From Halanaerobium sp051746665 (GTDB lineage Bacteria > Bacillota > Halanaerobiia > Halanaerobiales > Halanaerobiaceae), in NCBI GenBank assembly GCA_051746665.1, contig JBNJFG010000021.1:1-34628 (forward strand): a stretch of 34,628 bases of DNA, written 5' to 3'. A model generated the notes under the pieces. That model was not told the origin of the DNA. It ran no database searches and was given only the letters and a program-made list of their open reading frames with translations. Shown here one piece after another: positions 26,319 to 33,754 of the stretch. How positions within the stretch are numbered: position 1 is the stretch's first letter; every line of letters begins with the position of its first letter. A program made the translations under genes and the position numbers.

Positions 26319-26333
26319 TAATAATGATTATTA
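26319..26333 (+). promoter_or_regulatory. 7-1-7 PerR/Fur-type operator
   Basis: The perfect palindrome TAATAATGATTATTA has the heptamer-1-heptamer architecture of Per and Fur boxes (Per consensus TTATAATNATTATAA). It is embedded in a wider interrupted dyad, AAACTAA at 26309-26315 and TTAGTTT at 26335-26341. Placement over the transcript start of the adjacent Fur-family gene argues for autoregulation. Confidence 0.7.
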
Positions 26334-26353
26334 ATTAGTTTAGGAGGATTAAT

Positions 26354-26746
26354 ATGTCTAAGAAAACTAGAATGACCAAACAGCGTAAGGCAATATTGAA
26401 AGTCTTGAAAAGCACTAAATCTCATCCTACTGCTGATTGGATATATGAAAAAGTTAGAAAAGATATTCCAAATATTAGTCTAGGAACTGTTTATCGTAAT
26501 TTAAATGTTTTAGCTGAAAATGGTAAAATTAAAGTTTTAGATTATGGGAGTAACCACAGTCGCTATGACGGTGTTCCAGATCATCATTATCATTTTCGCT
26601 GTGAAAAATGTGGTGGAGTTTTTGATTTAGATATTGATTTAAGTTCGGATTTAAATGAAAAAATAAATAATGAAACTGAATTTACCGCACATTCTCACCG
26701 TTTGGAATTTAGTGGTATTTGCCCCGATTGTCAGCAGAAAAATTAA
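26354..26746 (+). CDS. perR: PerR-type Fur-family metalloregulator
   Basis: 130-aa winged-helix repressor with a dimerisation domain. Structural zinc cysteines are C83, C86, C123 and C126. The regulatory-site ligands align one to one with those of Bacillus PerR: H24 (HPTAD), D72, H78, H80 and D91, which favours a peroxide sensor oxidised at its Fe-bound histidines rather than an iron sensor. ATG start with GGAGG 6 nt upstream. It is the only complete gene on the plus strand and is divergent from trpS. Its last codons overlap those of the convergent AhpD/RNase HI gene by 4 nt. Confidence 0.88.
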   Translation: MSKKTRMTKQRKAILKVLKSTKSHPTADWIYEKVRKDIPNISLGTVYRNLNVLAENGKIKVLDYGSNHSRYDGVPDHHYHFRCEKCGGVFDLDIDLSSDLNEKINNETEFTAHSHRLEFSGICPDCQQKN

Positions 26747-26767
26747 ATTTTTTCTGCTTCTTTTTTT
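26733..26767 (+). terminator. Terminator formed by the overlapping 3' ends of two convergent genes
   Basis: A perfect 10-bp stem (26733-26742 with 26749-26758, arm AGCAGAAAAA) with a 6-nt loop is followed on the plus strand by TCTTTTTTTG. It includes the last codons and stop of the PerR gene and the last codons of the convergent gene. On the minus strand the stem is not followed by a U tract. Confidence 0.85.
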
Positions 26768-27576
26768 GCCAATTTATCTACTTCTTCATTATAAAAATCA
26801 CCACTGTGACCTTTAACTTTTTGGTAGTTTAAATTAAAATTAGAAGCTAAATCATCTAATTCCTGCCATAAATCTTGATTAGCAACTTCTTTTTTTGATG
26901 AAGTTTTCCAACCATTTTTTTTCCAGCCTTCAATCCAACTAGAAAGTCCTTTTAGAACATAACTAGAATCACTATATAACTCTATTGTACTATTTTTAGG
27001 AAGAATTTTCAAAGCTTCTATTACTGCTTTTAATTCCATTCTATTATTTGTAGAATCTTCTACTGAACCAGAAACTGTTTGTAATTTTTCAGACTCAGAA
27101 TTTAATATAACTGCTGCATAACCTCCAGGCCCTGGATTACCAATGCAAGCACCATCAGTATATACTTTAAATTCATCATATTCTTCAACATTTTTAATTT
27201 GTAATGGTAATGCTTCAGATTCAATATTATCTTCTTTATCGTCCAATTCTTCTAAAAGTTCAGCTGCCCGCCTCATATGAGGAATAACTATTGAGCCACC
27301 AATAATTAATGCTACATTCATTGCCTCGTAAATTTCTTCTTTTTCCCAACCTGCTTTATATGCTTCGATAATATGATACGTAATACAATCATCACATCTT
27401 AATACCATTGAAGAAGCAAGACCCAATAACTCTTTTGTTTTTGCAGATAATTTTCCATCTTTATAAATATTAGTGTCGAGATTAAAAAATCTTTTAGTAT
27501 TTAAATCACCTTCTTCTAAAATGATATCATTCATTTTTTTACGAAAATGATTAAACTCTTTCTTTTTTTTGCTCAT
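26743..27576 (-). CDS. Fusion protein: AhpD-like (carboxymuconolactone decarboxylase) domain plus ribonuclease HI
   Basis: 277 aa in one uninterrupted frame. Residues 1-112 form an AhpD/CMD-type helical domain with the thiol motif C61-x2-C64-x3-H68 (RCDDCITYH), which in AhpD relays reducing power to peroxiredoxin. After an acidic linker (about 111-135) comes a complete RNase HI domain (136-277) with D141, E181, D203 and D267 at the catalytic positions, H257 in the flexible loop, and the basic handle WIEGWKKNGWKT. It should therefore cut RNA in RNA-DNA hybrids. ATG start with GGGGGTG. The neighbouring convergent gene is a PerR-like peroxide regulator, which fits the redox domain; why the two domains are joined is unknown. 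Confidence 0.9.
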   Translation of the reverse strand: MSKKKKEFNHFRKKMNDIILEEGDLNTKRFFNLDTNIYKDGKLSAKTKELLGLASSMVLRCDDCITYHIIEAYKAGWEKEEIYEAMNVALIIGGSIVIPHMRRAAELLEELDDKEDNIESEALPLQIKNVEEYDEFKVYTDGACIGNPGPGGYAAVILNSESEKLQTVSGSVEDSTNNRMELKAVIEALKILPKNSTIELYSDSSYVLKGLSSWIEGWKKNGWKTSSKKEVANQDLWQELDDLASNFNLNYQKVKGHSGDFYNEEVDKLAKKEAEKI

Positions 27577-27617
27577 AAAAACACCCCCATCAAATATCTA
27601 TTCTAAGCATTAAAATT

Positions 27618-27649
27618 CAAAAGAAACCGGACAGCAAAAAGCCGTCCGG
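27618..27649 (-). terminator. Intrinsic terminator of ptsH-ptsI
   Basis: Nine-bp stem (27627-27635 with 27641-27649). The one apparent mismatch becomes a G-U pair in the minus-strand RNA, which reads CCGGACGGC, five Us, GCTGTCCGG and then TTTCTTTT. It lies 35 nt beyond the ptsI stop codon. Confidence 0.9.
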
Positions 27650-27683
27650 GTTATCTTATAATATTTATATTTTTATTTACTAT

Positions 27684-29402
27684 TTATTTTGCTATTTTCT
27701 TTAAATATTCTTTAACTTCAGCAGCTGTTCCTAAATCTAATACTTTTTCACTTTCTTTTTCTGCTTCAGGCAAAGTCCATTTTGTTAATGTTTCTTTAAT
27801 CTTTAAAATTGAAACTGCACTCATACTAAATTCATTCAGTCCAGCACCTAGTAAGAATGGAAGCAGTAATTCTTCTCCAGCTGCCTCACCACACATACCA
27901 ACCCAAATATCTTCTGCATGACCAGCATCAATAGTCTTTTTGATAAGCCTTAATACTGCTGGATGATAAGGTGTATGCATTTCTGCAATAGTTTCATTCA
28001 TCCGATCAACAGCAACTGTATACTGAATCAAATCATTGGTACCAATGCTGAAAAAGTCAACTTCTTTAGCTAATTTATCTGCTATCATTACTGCAGAAGG
28101 AACTTCTATCATCATTCCAACATCGATATCTTCATTATATTCTATTTCTTCTTCTTTTAAGTCAGCTTTTACCTCTTCTATTTTGGCCTTTGCTTTTAAT
28201 AACTCATCTAAAGAAGAAATCATAGGGAACATAATTTTTATATTACCATAAACACCAGCTCTTAAAAGTGCACGAAGTTGGGGTTTGAATATATCATCTC
28301 TTTCTAAACAAACTCTGATAGCTCTATAACCTAAAAATGGATTCATTTCATCTGGGAAATCTAAATAGGGAAGCTCTTTATCTCCACCCACATCTAGAGT
28401 TCTGATTACTAGGGGCTTATCTCCCATTTTTTTGGTAGCTGCTTTATATACCTCAAACTGCTCTTCTTCTGTAGGTAATTCACTGCGATCCATATATAAA
28501 AATTCACTGCGGAAAAGACCAACACCTTCTCCTCCATTAGCTAAGATTGGATCGACATCTTTTAAGTTACCCATATTACCAGCTACTTCTACCTGATGAC
28601 CATCTTTTGTTTGAGCTTTTTTATCTTTAAAAGCCATTAAACGCTCCTGCTCAGCCTTATATTCTTCTAATTTTTCCTTATATTCATCTAAAGTAGATTG
28701 ATCTGGATCAAAGAAAACTTTGCCCTGATTACCATCTACAATAATTTTTACATTATTTTCTGCTTTTTCAATTAATTCATTACCTAAACCTACTACAGAT
28801 GGAATTCCCAAAGAACGGGCCATAATAGCAGAATGAGAAGTCCTAGAACCATCTCTGGTTACAAAAGCTAGTACTTTATCAGTATCTATTTGTGCAGTAT
28901 CAGATGGAGTTAAATCTTCAGCGACAATTATTACATCTTCTTCCATTTTATCTGAAATATCCTCTACACCTAATAAATTCTTTATAATTCTCATTCCAAC
29001 ATCTTTTATATCTGATCCACGCTCTCTTAAATATTCATCATCCATAGCCTCAAACATAGCTGCAAATTCATCAATCACTTCTTTAACTGCTGCAGCTGCA
29101 TTCAACTTATTATCTTTGATCTTATTTTCGAATGCAGGAATAACCTCAGGATCATCTAATATCATTAGATGGGCAGCAAAGATTTCTGCCTTTTCTTCAC
29201 CAAGTTTTTCAGCAGTTTCTTCTTTTAATTTTTTTAAAGATTTTTTTGATTCAGCTAAAGCATCATGTAATTTTTCAATTTCCTGCTCTACCTGATTCTC
29301 TGAAATATTTTTTTTATCAATTTCAATTTCTTCTTCCTTTTTTAATAATGATTTTCCAATAGCAATGCCAGGAGAAGCAGCGATTCCTTCCATAAAAATC
29401 AC
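27684..29402 (-). CDS. ptsI: Phosphoenolpyruvate-protein phosphotransferase (PTS enzyme I)
   Basis: Cytoplasmic enzyme that transfers phosphate from PEP to HPr. 572 aa. The phosphorylated histidine is His190 in GSRTSHSAIMARSLG. The PEP-binding barrel shows GGEGVGLFRSEFLY near 290, RTLDVGGDKELPYL near 334, IEVPSAVM near 432, SIGTNDLIQY at 452-461, and the catalytic Cys504 in GMCGEAAGE. Start is GTG at 29402, whose first base is the last base of the ptsH stop codon; AGGAGG sits 7 nt upstream inside ptsH. An ATG three codons later is too far from it. Tight overlap implies translational coupling. Confidence 0.97.
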   Translation of the reverse strand: MIFMEGIAASPGIAIGKSLLKKEEEIEIDKKNISENQVEQEIEKLHDALAESKKSLKKLKEETAEKLGEEKAEIFAAHLMILDDPEVIPAFENKIKDNKLNAAAAVKEVIDEFAAMFEAMDDEYLRERGSDIKDVGMRIIKNLLGVEDISDKMEEDVIIVAEDLTPSDTAQIDTDKVLAFVTRDGSRTSHSAIMARSLGIPSVVGLGNELIEKAENNVKIIVDGNQGKVFFDPDQSTLDEYKEKLEEYKAEQERLMAFKDKKAQTKDGHQVEVAGNMGNLKDVDPILANGGEGVGLFRSEFLYMDRSELPTEEEQFEVYKAATKKMGDKPLVIRTLDVGGDKELPYLDFPDEMNPFLGYRAIRVCLERDDIFKPQLRALLRAGVYGNIKIMFPMISSLDELLKAKAKIEEVKADLKEEEIEYNEDIDVGMMIEVPSAVMIADKLAKEVDFFSIGTNDLIQYTVAVDRMNETIAEMHTPYHPAVLRLIKKTIDAGHAEDIWVGMCGEAAGEELLLPFLLGAGLNEFSMSAVSILKIKETLTKWTLPEAEKESEKVLDLGTAAEVKEYLKKIAK

Positions 29403-29677
29403 TATTCGTCCTCCTTCTTCATCTCAACTTCAATAAAATCAACAAGTTCTTCTACTGCTGACTCTGCATCATCACCATCTGCTTTAATGATTATCTCATT
29501 ACCTTTTCCTACTCCCAGGCTCATTACACCCATAATGCTTTTAGCATTAACTTCTTTTTCTTCAAAAATTATTTCAATTTTTGAATCATATTTTCCTGCT
29601 TTCTGTACGAATTGGGCTGCAGGGCGGGCGTGCAGACCGGTCTTATTAGTGATCATAACCTTTTTTTCTTTTACCAA
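29402..29677 (-). CDS. ptsH: Phosphocarrier protein HPr
   Basis: 91 aa from the TTG at 29677, which follows AAAGGA by 8 nt and gives MVKEKKVMITNKTGLHARPA, the normal HPr N-terminus. An in-frame ATG at 29719 would add 14 residues but coincides with the predicted transcript start and has no ribosome binding site. His16 in GLHARPAA is the EI-dependent phosphorylation site; Ser47 in NAKSIMGVM corresponds to the HPr kinase site of Gram-positive HPr, so a regulatory role in catabolite control is possible. Cotranscribed with ptsI. Confidence 0.96.
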   Translation of the reverse strand: MVKEKKVMITNKTGLHARPAAQFVQKAGKYDSKIEIIFEEKEVNAKSIMGVMSLGVGKGNEIIIKADGDDAESAVEELVDFIEVEMKKEDE

Positions 29678-29725
29678 TCTGATCATCCTTTCAATTATTT
29701 TTTTAATTTCATTACTCATTTATAT

Positions 29726-29734
29726 ATTTTAACA
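29726..29734 (-). promoter_or_regulatory. Candidate extended -10 promoter of ptsH-ptsI
   Basis: Minus strand TGT-TAAAAT (29734-29726) has the TGn extension typical of promoters with a weak -35 element; the -35 region (TGAAAT, 17 nt upstream) is poor. Transcription would begin near 29719, about 40 nt before the preferred TTG start of ptsH. Confidence 0.45.
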
Positions 29735-29819
29735 TAAATGTTACACTAATTTCATCCTTTTTCCGAAGTTTTTTTATAAATTATTGATTTTTTTGTTTAA
29801 ATGAGCTCAAATAAAGCTT

Positions 29820-30395
29820 TTAATTATATTTCCATAACTGATGGTCACTGGTAGAAACAGCAAAAACACCATCTTTCTTCAAATTATCGACTTCTTCTTT
29901 ATTTTTAATTAAACCACCAGCAATAACTGGGTAATCATGATTACTATCTTTTTGTTTTTCAATAAAATGAGGTGCTGCTAAGCCTGGTAATATTTCTACA
30001 GCATCAACATGATGTGAATTAAATGATTTTTCTGCACTAATTAGAGAAGCTGAATCAAGCAAAAACACTCTCTGAATTGTCATTAAATCATTTTTAGCAG
30101 CTTCTTTTATTAAATATCCTTTAGTAGATATAATTCCATCACATAAATCATTTTCAGCTAAATATTTAATTCCTTCTCTGTCATGGGCAATACCTTTGAC
30201 CAAATCAATATTAACCATTAAAATTTTATCATATTTATGTGCTAAATCCATAGCCTTTTCTAAATCAAAAATGGATCCAGTCAACAAAAATATTAATACT
30301 GCTTCTTTAATTTTCATTGGTTTTTCTAAATTCTTAATATCTCTAACAGCTGGAATAATTGGATAACTGTTAAAGTAACCAGCTAAATGTTTCAA
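29820..30395 (-). CDS. glpP: Glycerol-3-phosphate-responsive antiterminator GlpP
   Basis: 191 aa, matching the length of Bacillus GlpP (about 192). Family features include PIIPAVRDIKNLEK near 12-25, LLTGSIFDLEKA near 38, NIDLVKGIAHDREGI near 62, DGIISTKGYLIKEA near 86, RVFLLDSASL near 109, VEILPGLAAP near 132, VIAGGLIKN near 156 and STSDHQLW at the end, on a TIM-barrel frame. In Bacillus the protein binds glycerol-3-phosphate and the leader RNA of glp genes to prevent termination and stabilise mRNA. Start is TTG with a strong GGGAGG 7-8 nt upstream. A perfect hairpin lies in its own leader. The upstream redox operon is its most obvious local target. Confidence 0.93.
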   Translation of the reverse strand: MKHLAGYFNSYPIIPAVRDIKNLEKPMKIKEAVLIFLLTGSIFDLEKAMDLAHKYDKILMVNIDLVKGIAHDREGIKYLAENDLCDGIISTKGYLIKEAAKNDLMTIQRVFLLDSASLISAEKSFNSHHVDAVEILPGLAAPHFIEKQKDSNHDYPVIAGGLIKNKEEVDNLKKDGVFAVSTSDHQLWKYN

Positions 30396-30418
30396 ATTTT
30401 TACCTCCCTTTTATTTTA

Positions 30419-30446
30419 GAAACTCTCAGTTTTCTAACTGAGAGTT
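30419..30446 (-). repeat. Perfect inverted repeat in the glpP 5' leader
   Basis: An 11-bp inverted repeat, AACTCTCAGTT and AACTGAGAGTT, encloses a 4-nt loop (TTCT on plus) about 10-15 nt upstream of the glpP ribosome binding site. Neither strand has a U tract after it, so it is not an ordinary terminator. The rest of the 241-nt gap (30396-30636) is AT-rich with several TATAAT-like words but no convincing -35 partner. Confidence 0.75.
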
Positions 30447-30570
30447 AATAAATTATTTGATCAAGTAATTATAATTTCTTTAATAAATTTATTATATTAT
30501 TTCTTTCTCTATTATTATATACTTTTATTTAACTTGTTAAAATCCTGCCTATATTTTAAAATAATTATTA

Positions 30571-30612
30571 AAAACCAGAAAAATACCAGAAGATTAAGCA
30601 ATCTCCTGGTAT
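30571..30612 (-). terminator. Intrinsic terminator of the GlpA-like/FAD/DUF1667 operon
   Basis: Thirteen-bp stem (30583-30595 with 30600-30612, arm ATACCAGAAGATT on plus). The single plus-strand mismatch is a G-U pair in minus-strand RNA. It is followed by a broken U tract (TTTTCTGGTTTTT). It lies 24 nt after the DUF1667 stop codon and separates the operon from glpP. Confidence 0.85.
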
Positions 30613-30636
30613 CTAGAAATAATATACACAAATCAT

Positions 30637-31008
30637 TTATTTTTTTGGCATTTCTCTAGTAGCTACAATATTAACTCCTGTATCTAATATATTTTCTATT
30701 ACGATATCTCCCAATTTTACTGGTGCTTCTAATTCTACTTTAGCTATCTCTAGCATGGCTTTTTCTAATAATTCTTTAGGTATTGGCTCTTTGGTTTTTA
30801 CTGGTACTAAAGGCAGAACTCCATTTTTAACCCGAGCTGTAGTTGGTAATATTCGAGTTGGATTATAATACTCATTTTTTACATATTTCTCTCCTGCTTT
30901 ACAAGTAGCACCTTCCATACATTCAATCTGATTATTATCATCTATTGTTAATTCTACATCACAACCCATTGGGCAGCTTATACAGGTTATCTCTACTTTT
31001 TTCCCCAT
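30637..31008 (-). CDS. DUF1667 protein, cysteine-rich partner of the flavoproteins
   Basis: 123 aa. The N-terminus carries C9-x2-C12-x3-C16 (CISCPMGC) and C36, with C30 between, a pattern suited to binding an Fe-S cluster or zinc; the remainder is a small domain with LPLVPVKTKEPIPK and a terminal VATREMPKK. DUF1667 genes are commonly found directly behind two flavoprotein genes resembling GlpA and GlpB, in the place of GlpC, and are assumed to complete a glycerol-3-phosphate dehydrogenase-like complex. The ATG overlaps the preceding stop codon (TAATG), which implies coupling. Electron acceptor and exact activity are unknown. Confidence 0.88.
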   Translation of the reverse strand: MGKKVEITCISCPMGCDVELTIDDNNQIECMEGATCKAGEKYVKNEYYNPTRILPTTARVKNGVLPLVPVKTKEPIPKELLEKAMLEIAKVELEAPVKLGDIVIENILDTGVNIVATREMPKK

Positions 31009-32282
31009 TATTCTTCCTCCTTCACAATATCAACTTTTAAACTAGTTATATCATTTGAAGAGATCATCTTTTCTGGTACAGGGAACGTTATCATCTCTCC
31101 TGGCTCAACTCGACGCGCTTTTTTATCTAATAACTTCTTGTCGCCTGCATATAAATTAATTTTAACATCTGTCATAGGCTGTTTTGCTCTCATATATAAA
31201 TTAACTAATTTTCTATCTTCTACTTGATTAGTAATCTTATGTGGAACTATATAACCAACATTTTCTCCAGGATTTACTGATATTTCTTCTGCTCGCCTAG
31301 CTATACCACCTTTTATATAATCGGCTGCTGTCTTTCCGGCAATTAAACTCTCTTCTGTTACCCAATCTACTAAATCATGTACATGCAGTACATTACCACA
31401 AGCAAAGATTCCTTCAATATTGGTTTCTCTTCCTTCGTTTACAATTGCTCCTCCTGTTACACCACTCATCTCTACCCCTGCTTCTTCAGATAATTCATTT
31501 TCTGGAATCAATCCTACTGACAATAATAAAGTATCACATTCAATTTCATATTCTGTACCTTCTATTGGTTTAAAATTATCATCAACTTCTGCTACTACTA
31601 CACTCTCTAATCTATCCTTACCTTTAATCTCTACTACTGTCTGCTGCATTCTTAATGGTATATCAAAATCTTCTAAACACTGTACAATATTTCTTGTCAA
31701 TCCACCAGAAAAAGGAAGTAATTCTAAAACTGCTTCTACCTCTGCCCCTTCTAAGTGCATTCGTCTTGCCATAATTAGGCCAATGTCTCCTGAACCTAAA
31801 ATAACTACTTTTTCACCTGGAATCCACTGTTCCATATTGATATATCTCTGCGCTGTTCCAGCACTATAAACTCCAGCTGGTCTAGAACCTGGAATATCTA
31901 TTGCTTCTCGTGTTCTTTCACGACAGCCCATTGCCAAAATTACTGCATCTGCGTCAATTTCGAGCATTCCTTCTTCAGAATTAATGGCATATACTTTTTT
32001 CTCAGGTGTTACTTCTAGAACCATTGTATCTAATTTTATATCTACACCACGTTCTCTAATATTTTCTATAAACTGATGTGCATATTCTGGACCAGTTAAT
32101 TCTTCTCCAAAATAATGCAGCCCAAAACCGTTATGAATACACTGCTGTAAAATACCACCTAACTCAAAATCTCTTTCGATAATTAATATATCTTTAATTC
32201 CCTGATCAAAAGCTTCTTGTGCTGCTGCTAATCCAGCTGGTCCTCCACCGACTACTACTAATTCATATTTTTGTTTATTCAT
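31008..32282 (-). CDS. FAD/NAD-dependent flavoprotein, second subunit of the GlpA-like complex
   Basis: 424 aa. N-terminal FAD-binding Rossmann motif VVVGGGPAGLAA at 9-20, a conserved cysteine in GGILQQCIHNGFG (Cys48), CRERTREAIDIPGSRPAGVYSAGTAQ near 120-145, a second dinucleotide motif VVILGSGDIGLIMARR at 159-174, and a GIFACGNVLHVHDLVDWV segment typical of the pyridine nucleotide-disulfide oxidoreductase fold. A beta-rich C-terminal domain (about 335-424) follows. The stop of the upstream gene overlaps this ATG (TAATG). Likely oxidises NAD(P)H or passes electrons for the G3P-oxidising partner; the gene symbol is withheld because the family differs from E. coli GlpB. Confidence 0.88.
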   Translation of the reverse strand: MNKQKYELVVVGGGPAGLAAAQEAFDQGIKDILIIERDFELGGILQQCIHNGFGLHYFGEELTGPEYAHQFIENIRERGVDIKLDTMVLEVTPEKKVYAINSEEGMLEIDADAVILAMGCRERTREAIDIPGSRPAGVYSAGTAQRYINMEQWIPGEKVVILGSGDIGLIMARRMHLEGAEVEAVLELLPFSGGLTRNIVQCLEDFDIPLRMQQTVVEIKGKDRLESVVVAEVDDNFKPIEGTEYEIECDTLLLSVGLIPENELSEEAGVEMSGVTGGAIVNEGRETNIEGIFACGNVLHVHDLVDWVTEESLIAGKTAADYIKGGIARRAEEISVNPGENVGYIVPHKITNQVEDRKLVNLYMRAKQPMTDVKINLYAGDKKLLDKKARRVEPGEMITFPVPEKMISSNDITSLKVDIVKEEE

Positions 32283-33754
32283 TACTTTCCCACCTCTTCC
32301 ATTAACGGTGCTTTAGTTCTTTCTGTTAAAAGTTTAGATTTTGCACTCTCCAAGCAAACCTCATTTTCCTCTATTCCTAATTCTTCTGCTAAAATACTTA
32401 CTACCTTTGGTTCACAGAATCCTCCCTGGCATCTTCCAGCACCTGGTCTAACTCTTCTTTTAACTGCATTAACTGTTCTAGCACCTACTGGTTCACGAAT
32501 TGCATCTAAAATCTCACCCTTAGATACTGTCTCACAGCGACAAATGATCTGACCATAATCAGTATTTTTTTCTACTAATTTAGCCCGCTCTTCGTGTGTC
32601 ATATGTCTAAACTTTGGTGGGCCCTGGTAATAAGGATCAAAATCTGCTTTTTCTTCCATGCCACCTAACTCTTTTTCTACTATTCCTACTACCATTTCTG
32701 CAATTGCTGGTGATGATGCTAAACCTGGAGATTGAATCCCTGCCACATTAATGAATCCTGGCACTTCATCACTAGCTTCGATTAAGAAGTCGCCTGTTTC
32801 TTTAATTGCTGGTCTTAATCCTACAAACTCTCTAATTATCCCTCTTTTGCTCAGGCCAGGTATTGTTTTATTGGCACCTGCCATTACTTCATCTAACCCT
32901 TCTCGAGTAGTTGATTTATTCTCTACACTTTCTATTTCTTCTGCATTTGGTCCGATCAATACATTTCTTTCATCTGTAGGTGTTACTACAATACCTTTAC
33001 TAACCTCTGTAGGCACTGGGAAAATTGTTGTTTGTAAATCTAATTCCATTTTTTTATCATATAAATAATATTCTCCACGTCTTGGAGTAATCTTAAATTT
33101 ATCTATACCAACCATATTTGCTATTTTATCAGCATATAAACCAGCAGCATTAATTACTAATCCAGCTTTTATATCTCCTTTAGCAGTTTTAACAAGTTTG
33201 TATTCACCTTTGTCTTCTATATCCTCTACTCCTGCCTCTAAATAGACATCTACGCCATTTTTAGCTGCATTATTAGCCAAAGCCACTGTCAATTCAAATG
33301 GGTTTACTATGCCTGCTGTAGGAGCATATAAAGCTGCTATAGCATTTTCGCTTAAATGAGGTTCTAATTCGTATAATCTTTCCCCTTTAGCAATTTCTAA
33401 ATCAGGAACCCCGTTTTTTTGTCCATTTTCTAAAATGGATTCTAGTTTAGGAATATCTGCCTCATCTTCTGCTACTACCATTGCTCCCAACCATTCAATT
33501 GGGACATCTAATTCATGCTGAACTTTTTCATGATATAATTCATTTCCTCTTACATTTAATCTTCCTTTTAATTTGTTAGAGTCAGCATTAAAACCAGCAT
33601 GGATTAAAGCAGTATTAGCTTTACTAGTACCAGTACATACATCAGGTTCTTTTTCTAATAAAGCAATATCTAAATCATAACGCGATAATTCACGAGCAAT
33701 AAAACACCCAGTTACTCCGCCACCAATTATAACAATATCATATTTTTTATTCAA
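32282..33754 (-). CDS. glpA: GlpA-like FAD-dependent glycerol-3-phosphate dehydrogenase with BFD 2Fe-2S domain
   Basis: 490 aa. Residues 1-365 form a DAO/GlpA-type flavoprotein: dinucleotide motif IIGGGVTGCFIARELSRY at 9-26, STANxxLIHAGF-like SKANTALIHAGF at 44-55, VINAAGLYAD at 200-209, and the C-terminal FAD segment GIQSPGLASSPAIAE. Residues 400-465 are a BFD-like ferredoxin domain with C405-x-C407 and C442-x4-C447, a likely 2Fe-2S site. Start is TTG behind TAGGAGG. First gene of a three-gene operon with a promoter and attenuator-like hairpin upstream and glpP downstream, which supports glycerol-3-phosphate as substrate, although other 2-hydroxyacids are possible for this family. Confidence 0.85.
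   Translation of the reverse strand: MNKKYDIVIIGGGVTGCFIARELSRYDLDIALLEKEPDVCTGTSKANTALIHAGFNADSNKLKGRLNVRGNELYHEKVQHELDVPIEWLGAMVVAEDEADIPKLESILENGQKNGVPDLEIAKGERLYELEPHLSENAIAALYAPTAGIVNPFELTVALANNAAKNGVDVYLEAGVEDIEDKGEYKLVKTAKGDIKAGLVINAAGLYADKIANMVGIDKFKITPRRGEYYLYDKKMELDLQTTIFPVPTEVSKGIVVTPTDERNVLIGPNAEEIESVENKSTTREGLDEVMAGANKTIPGLSKRGIIREFVGLRPAIKETGDFLIEASDEVPGFINVAGIQSPGLASSPAIAEMVVGIVEKELGGMEEKADFDPYYQGPPKFRHMTHEERAKLVEKNTDYGQIICRCETVSKGEILDAIREPVGARTVNAVKRRVRPGAGRCQGGFCEPKVVSILAEELGIEENEVCLESAKSKLLTERTKAPLMEEVGK

Noticed and set aside
26253..26353. T-box or other riboswitch upstream of trpS
   Set aside because: The gap is only about 100 nt, is shared with the divergent PerR gene, and contains no GGGTGGTACCGCG-like sequence.
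31420..31869. A 149-codon plus-strand open frame inside the second flavoprotein gene
   Set aside because: Antisense to a clearly conserved gene, no ribosome binding site, Ser/Thr-rich composition typical of an antisense shadow frame.
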